Positions 63,435 through 64,000 of a stretch of DNA of 64,000 bases are shown piece after piece (within the stretch, counting starts at the first letter, position 1; each line of letters starts with the position of its first letter). A model generated the notes under the pieces. The model did no database searches, was not told the origin of the DNA, and saw only the letters and a program-made list of their open reading frames with translations. Made by a program: the position numbers and the translations under genes. Source of the stretch: an uncultured beta proteobacterium (GTDB lineage Bacteria > Pseudomonadota > Gammaproteobacteria > Burkholderiales > Burkholderiaceae_C); contig CAIYYA010000249.1 of NCBI GenBank assembly GCA_903930255.1, positions 17,000-80,999 on the forward strand, written 5' to 3'.

Positions 63435-64000
63435 ATGACGGATTTCAAGCTAAATTTGCCAAGCAACTACTCAATCAAGACGCGTGTGACGCTGTTCACG
63501 CTGGCCATCTTCTTGGTCAGTATCTGGGCGTTGTCGTTCTACGCCAGCAGCGTGATGCGCCAGAACATGCAACGCCTGCTGGGCGAGCAGCAGTTTTCGG
63601 CGGTGAGCAACATCGCGGAGGAATTCAATGATGAACTGAGCCACGGGAAAGTCGGGCTCGAGCAACTTGCGGGGCGTATCGATGGCAGCTTGATGGCGAA
63701 ACCGAACGCCTTGCAGGCCATGCTGGAACAAAGCGTGTTTTGGGGGCATATGTTCAACGGTGGCTTTTTCGTGACCGACTCGAATGGCACGGCCATCGCC
63801 GATGTGCCGCTGGCAACCGGGCGCATCGGCACCAACTACATGGACCGAGAGTCGGTCTCGATCCCTCTCAAGCAAGGCATCACGGTGGTTGGACGCCCGG
63901 CAATGGGCAAGAAGCTGGGGGCGCCCATATTTAGCATCGTTGCACCCATTCGCGACACGGATGGCCGCGTGATTGGTACGGTGGTGGGAACCGTCAACCT
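63435..64000 (+). CDS. Membrane sensor protein with Cache-type periplasmic domain (3' end outside window)
   Basis: ATG at 63435, open to the window end (188 complete codons). Begins MTDFKLNLPSNYSIKTRVTL; one membrane helix near residues 20-38 (LFTLAIFLVSIWALSFYA), then a periplasmic domain with GHMFNGGFFVTDSNGTAIAD, TGRIGTNYMDRESVSIPLKQ and GAPIFSIVAPIRDTDGRVIG, typical of the dCache fold of histidine kinases, chemoreceptors and GGDEF proteins. The output domain is not in the window. Confidence 0.85.
   Translation, partial: MTDFKLNLPSNYSIKTRVTLFTLAIFLVSIWALSFYASSVMRQNMQRLLGEQQFSAVSNIAEEFNDELSHGKVGLEQLAGRIDGSLMAKPNALQAMLEQSVFWGHMFNGGFFVTDSNGTAIADVPLATGRIGTNYMDRESVSIPLKQGITVVGRPAMGKKLGAPIFSIVAPIRDTDGRVIGTVVGTVN

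Noticed and set aside
1..64000. tRNA, rRNA, prophage or integrated-element signatures
   Set aside because: No cloverleaf, rRNA segment, integrase, attachment duplication or phage structural gene was recognised in the window.

Overview
The window looks like chromosomal DNA of a betaproteobacterium, most likely Burkholderiales/Comamonadaceae (Rhodoferax- or Polaromonas-like). This rests on the dcw gene order, the style of the encoded proteins, and short dispersed repeats of a kind I associate with that family. Taxonomy is inference; no rRNA or tRNA gene was seen.

Layout. 1-7606 (+): end of the division/cell-wall cluster, ftsW(partial)-murG-murC-ddl-ftsQ-ftsA-ftsZ. 7816-13824 (-): phosphate operon pstS-pstC-pstA-pstB-phoU-phoB ending in a PlsC/OlsA-like acyltransferase where phoR is often found. 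13942-20345: an EAL-CBS-GGDEF protein, a Lys/Ala-rich DNA-binding-type protein, a COG2908-type metallophosphoesterase overlapping an OlsB-like N-acyltransferase, an alpha/beta hydrolase with an M14 peptidase, and a possible 39-residue membrane protein. 20367-26454: phosphatases (lipoprotein metallophosphoesterase, 5'-nucleotidase family, PhoD), with remnants of an ABC ATPase gene and an endonuclease/exonuclease/phosphatase gene. 26569-32381: pyruvate-kinase-like protein and a large secreted tectonin-repeat protein. 33007-38116: lipid genes (LplT-like transporter, GT4 glycosyltransferase, Psd, class-III aminotransferase). 38293-43389: CorA-like channel and a TRAP transporter with a TatT lipoprotein. 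43440-48306: UDP-glucose dehydrogenase, an unknown membrane protein, GlgC, PPK2 and a small membrane protein. 48625-51587: a chemoreceptor and an AAA/DUF4143 ATPase. 51724-62993 (-): a C-P lyase cluster phnGHIJKLM-phnCDEE-phnM plus a hexapeptide transferase. 63435-end (+): start of a Cache-type sensor.

How it works together. Reading for 7-4-7 direct repeats like the PhoB box (CTGTCAT-N4-CTGTCAT) gives candidates in front of pstS, the EAL-CBS-GGDEF gene, the OlsB/metallophosphoesterase pair (four heptamers in 11-bp phase), the small ORF at 20226, both genes flanking 21411-21601, ugd and its divergent membrane-protein neighbour, phnC and phnG. Several have a -10-like hexamer exactly 10 bp downstream. 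The region between 7.8 and 63 kb therefore reads as a spread-out phosphate-starvation island: uptake of phosphate and phosphonate, extracellular dephosphorylation, polyphosphate and glycogen metabolism, and probably replacement of phospholipids by ornithine lipid or glycolipid. All box assignments were made by eye.

Non-coding structure includes a roughly 55-bp dispersed repeat with several copies, some inside coding sequence; a near-perfect hairpin and duplication at ftsW/murG; a 52-bp palindrome inside phnI; and a 164-bp element with 21-bp terminal inverted repeats at the end of the chemoreceptor gene.
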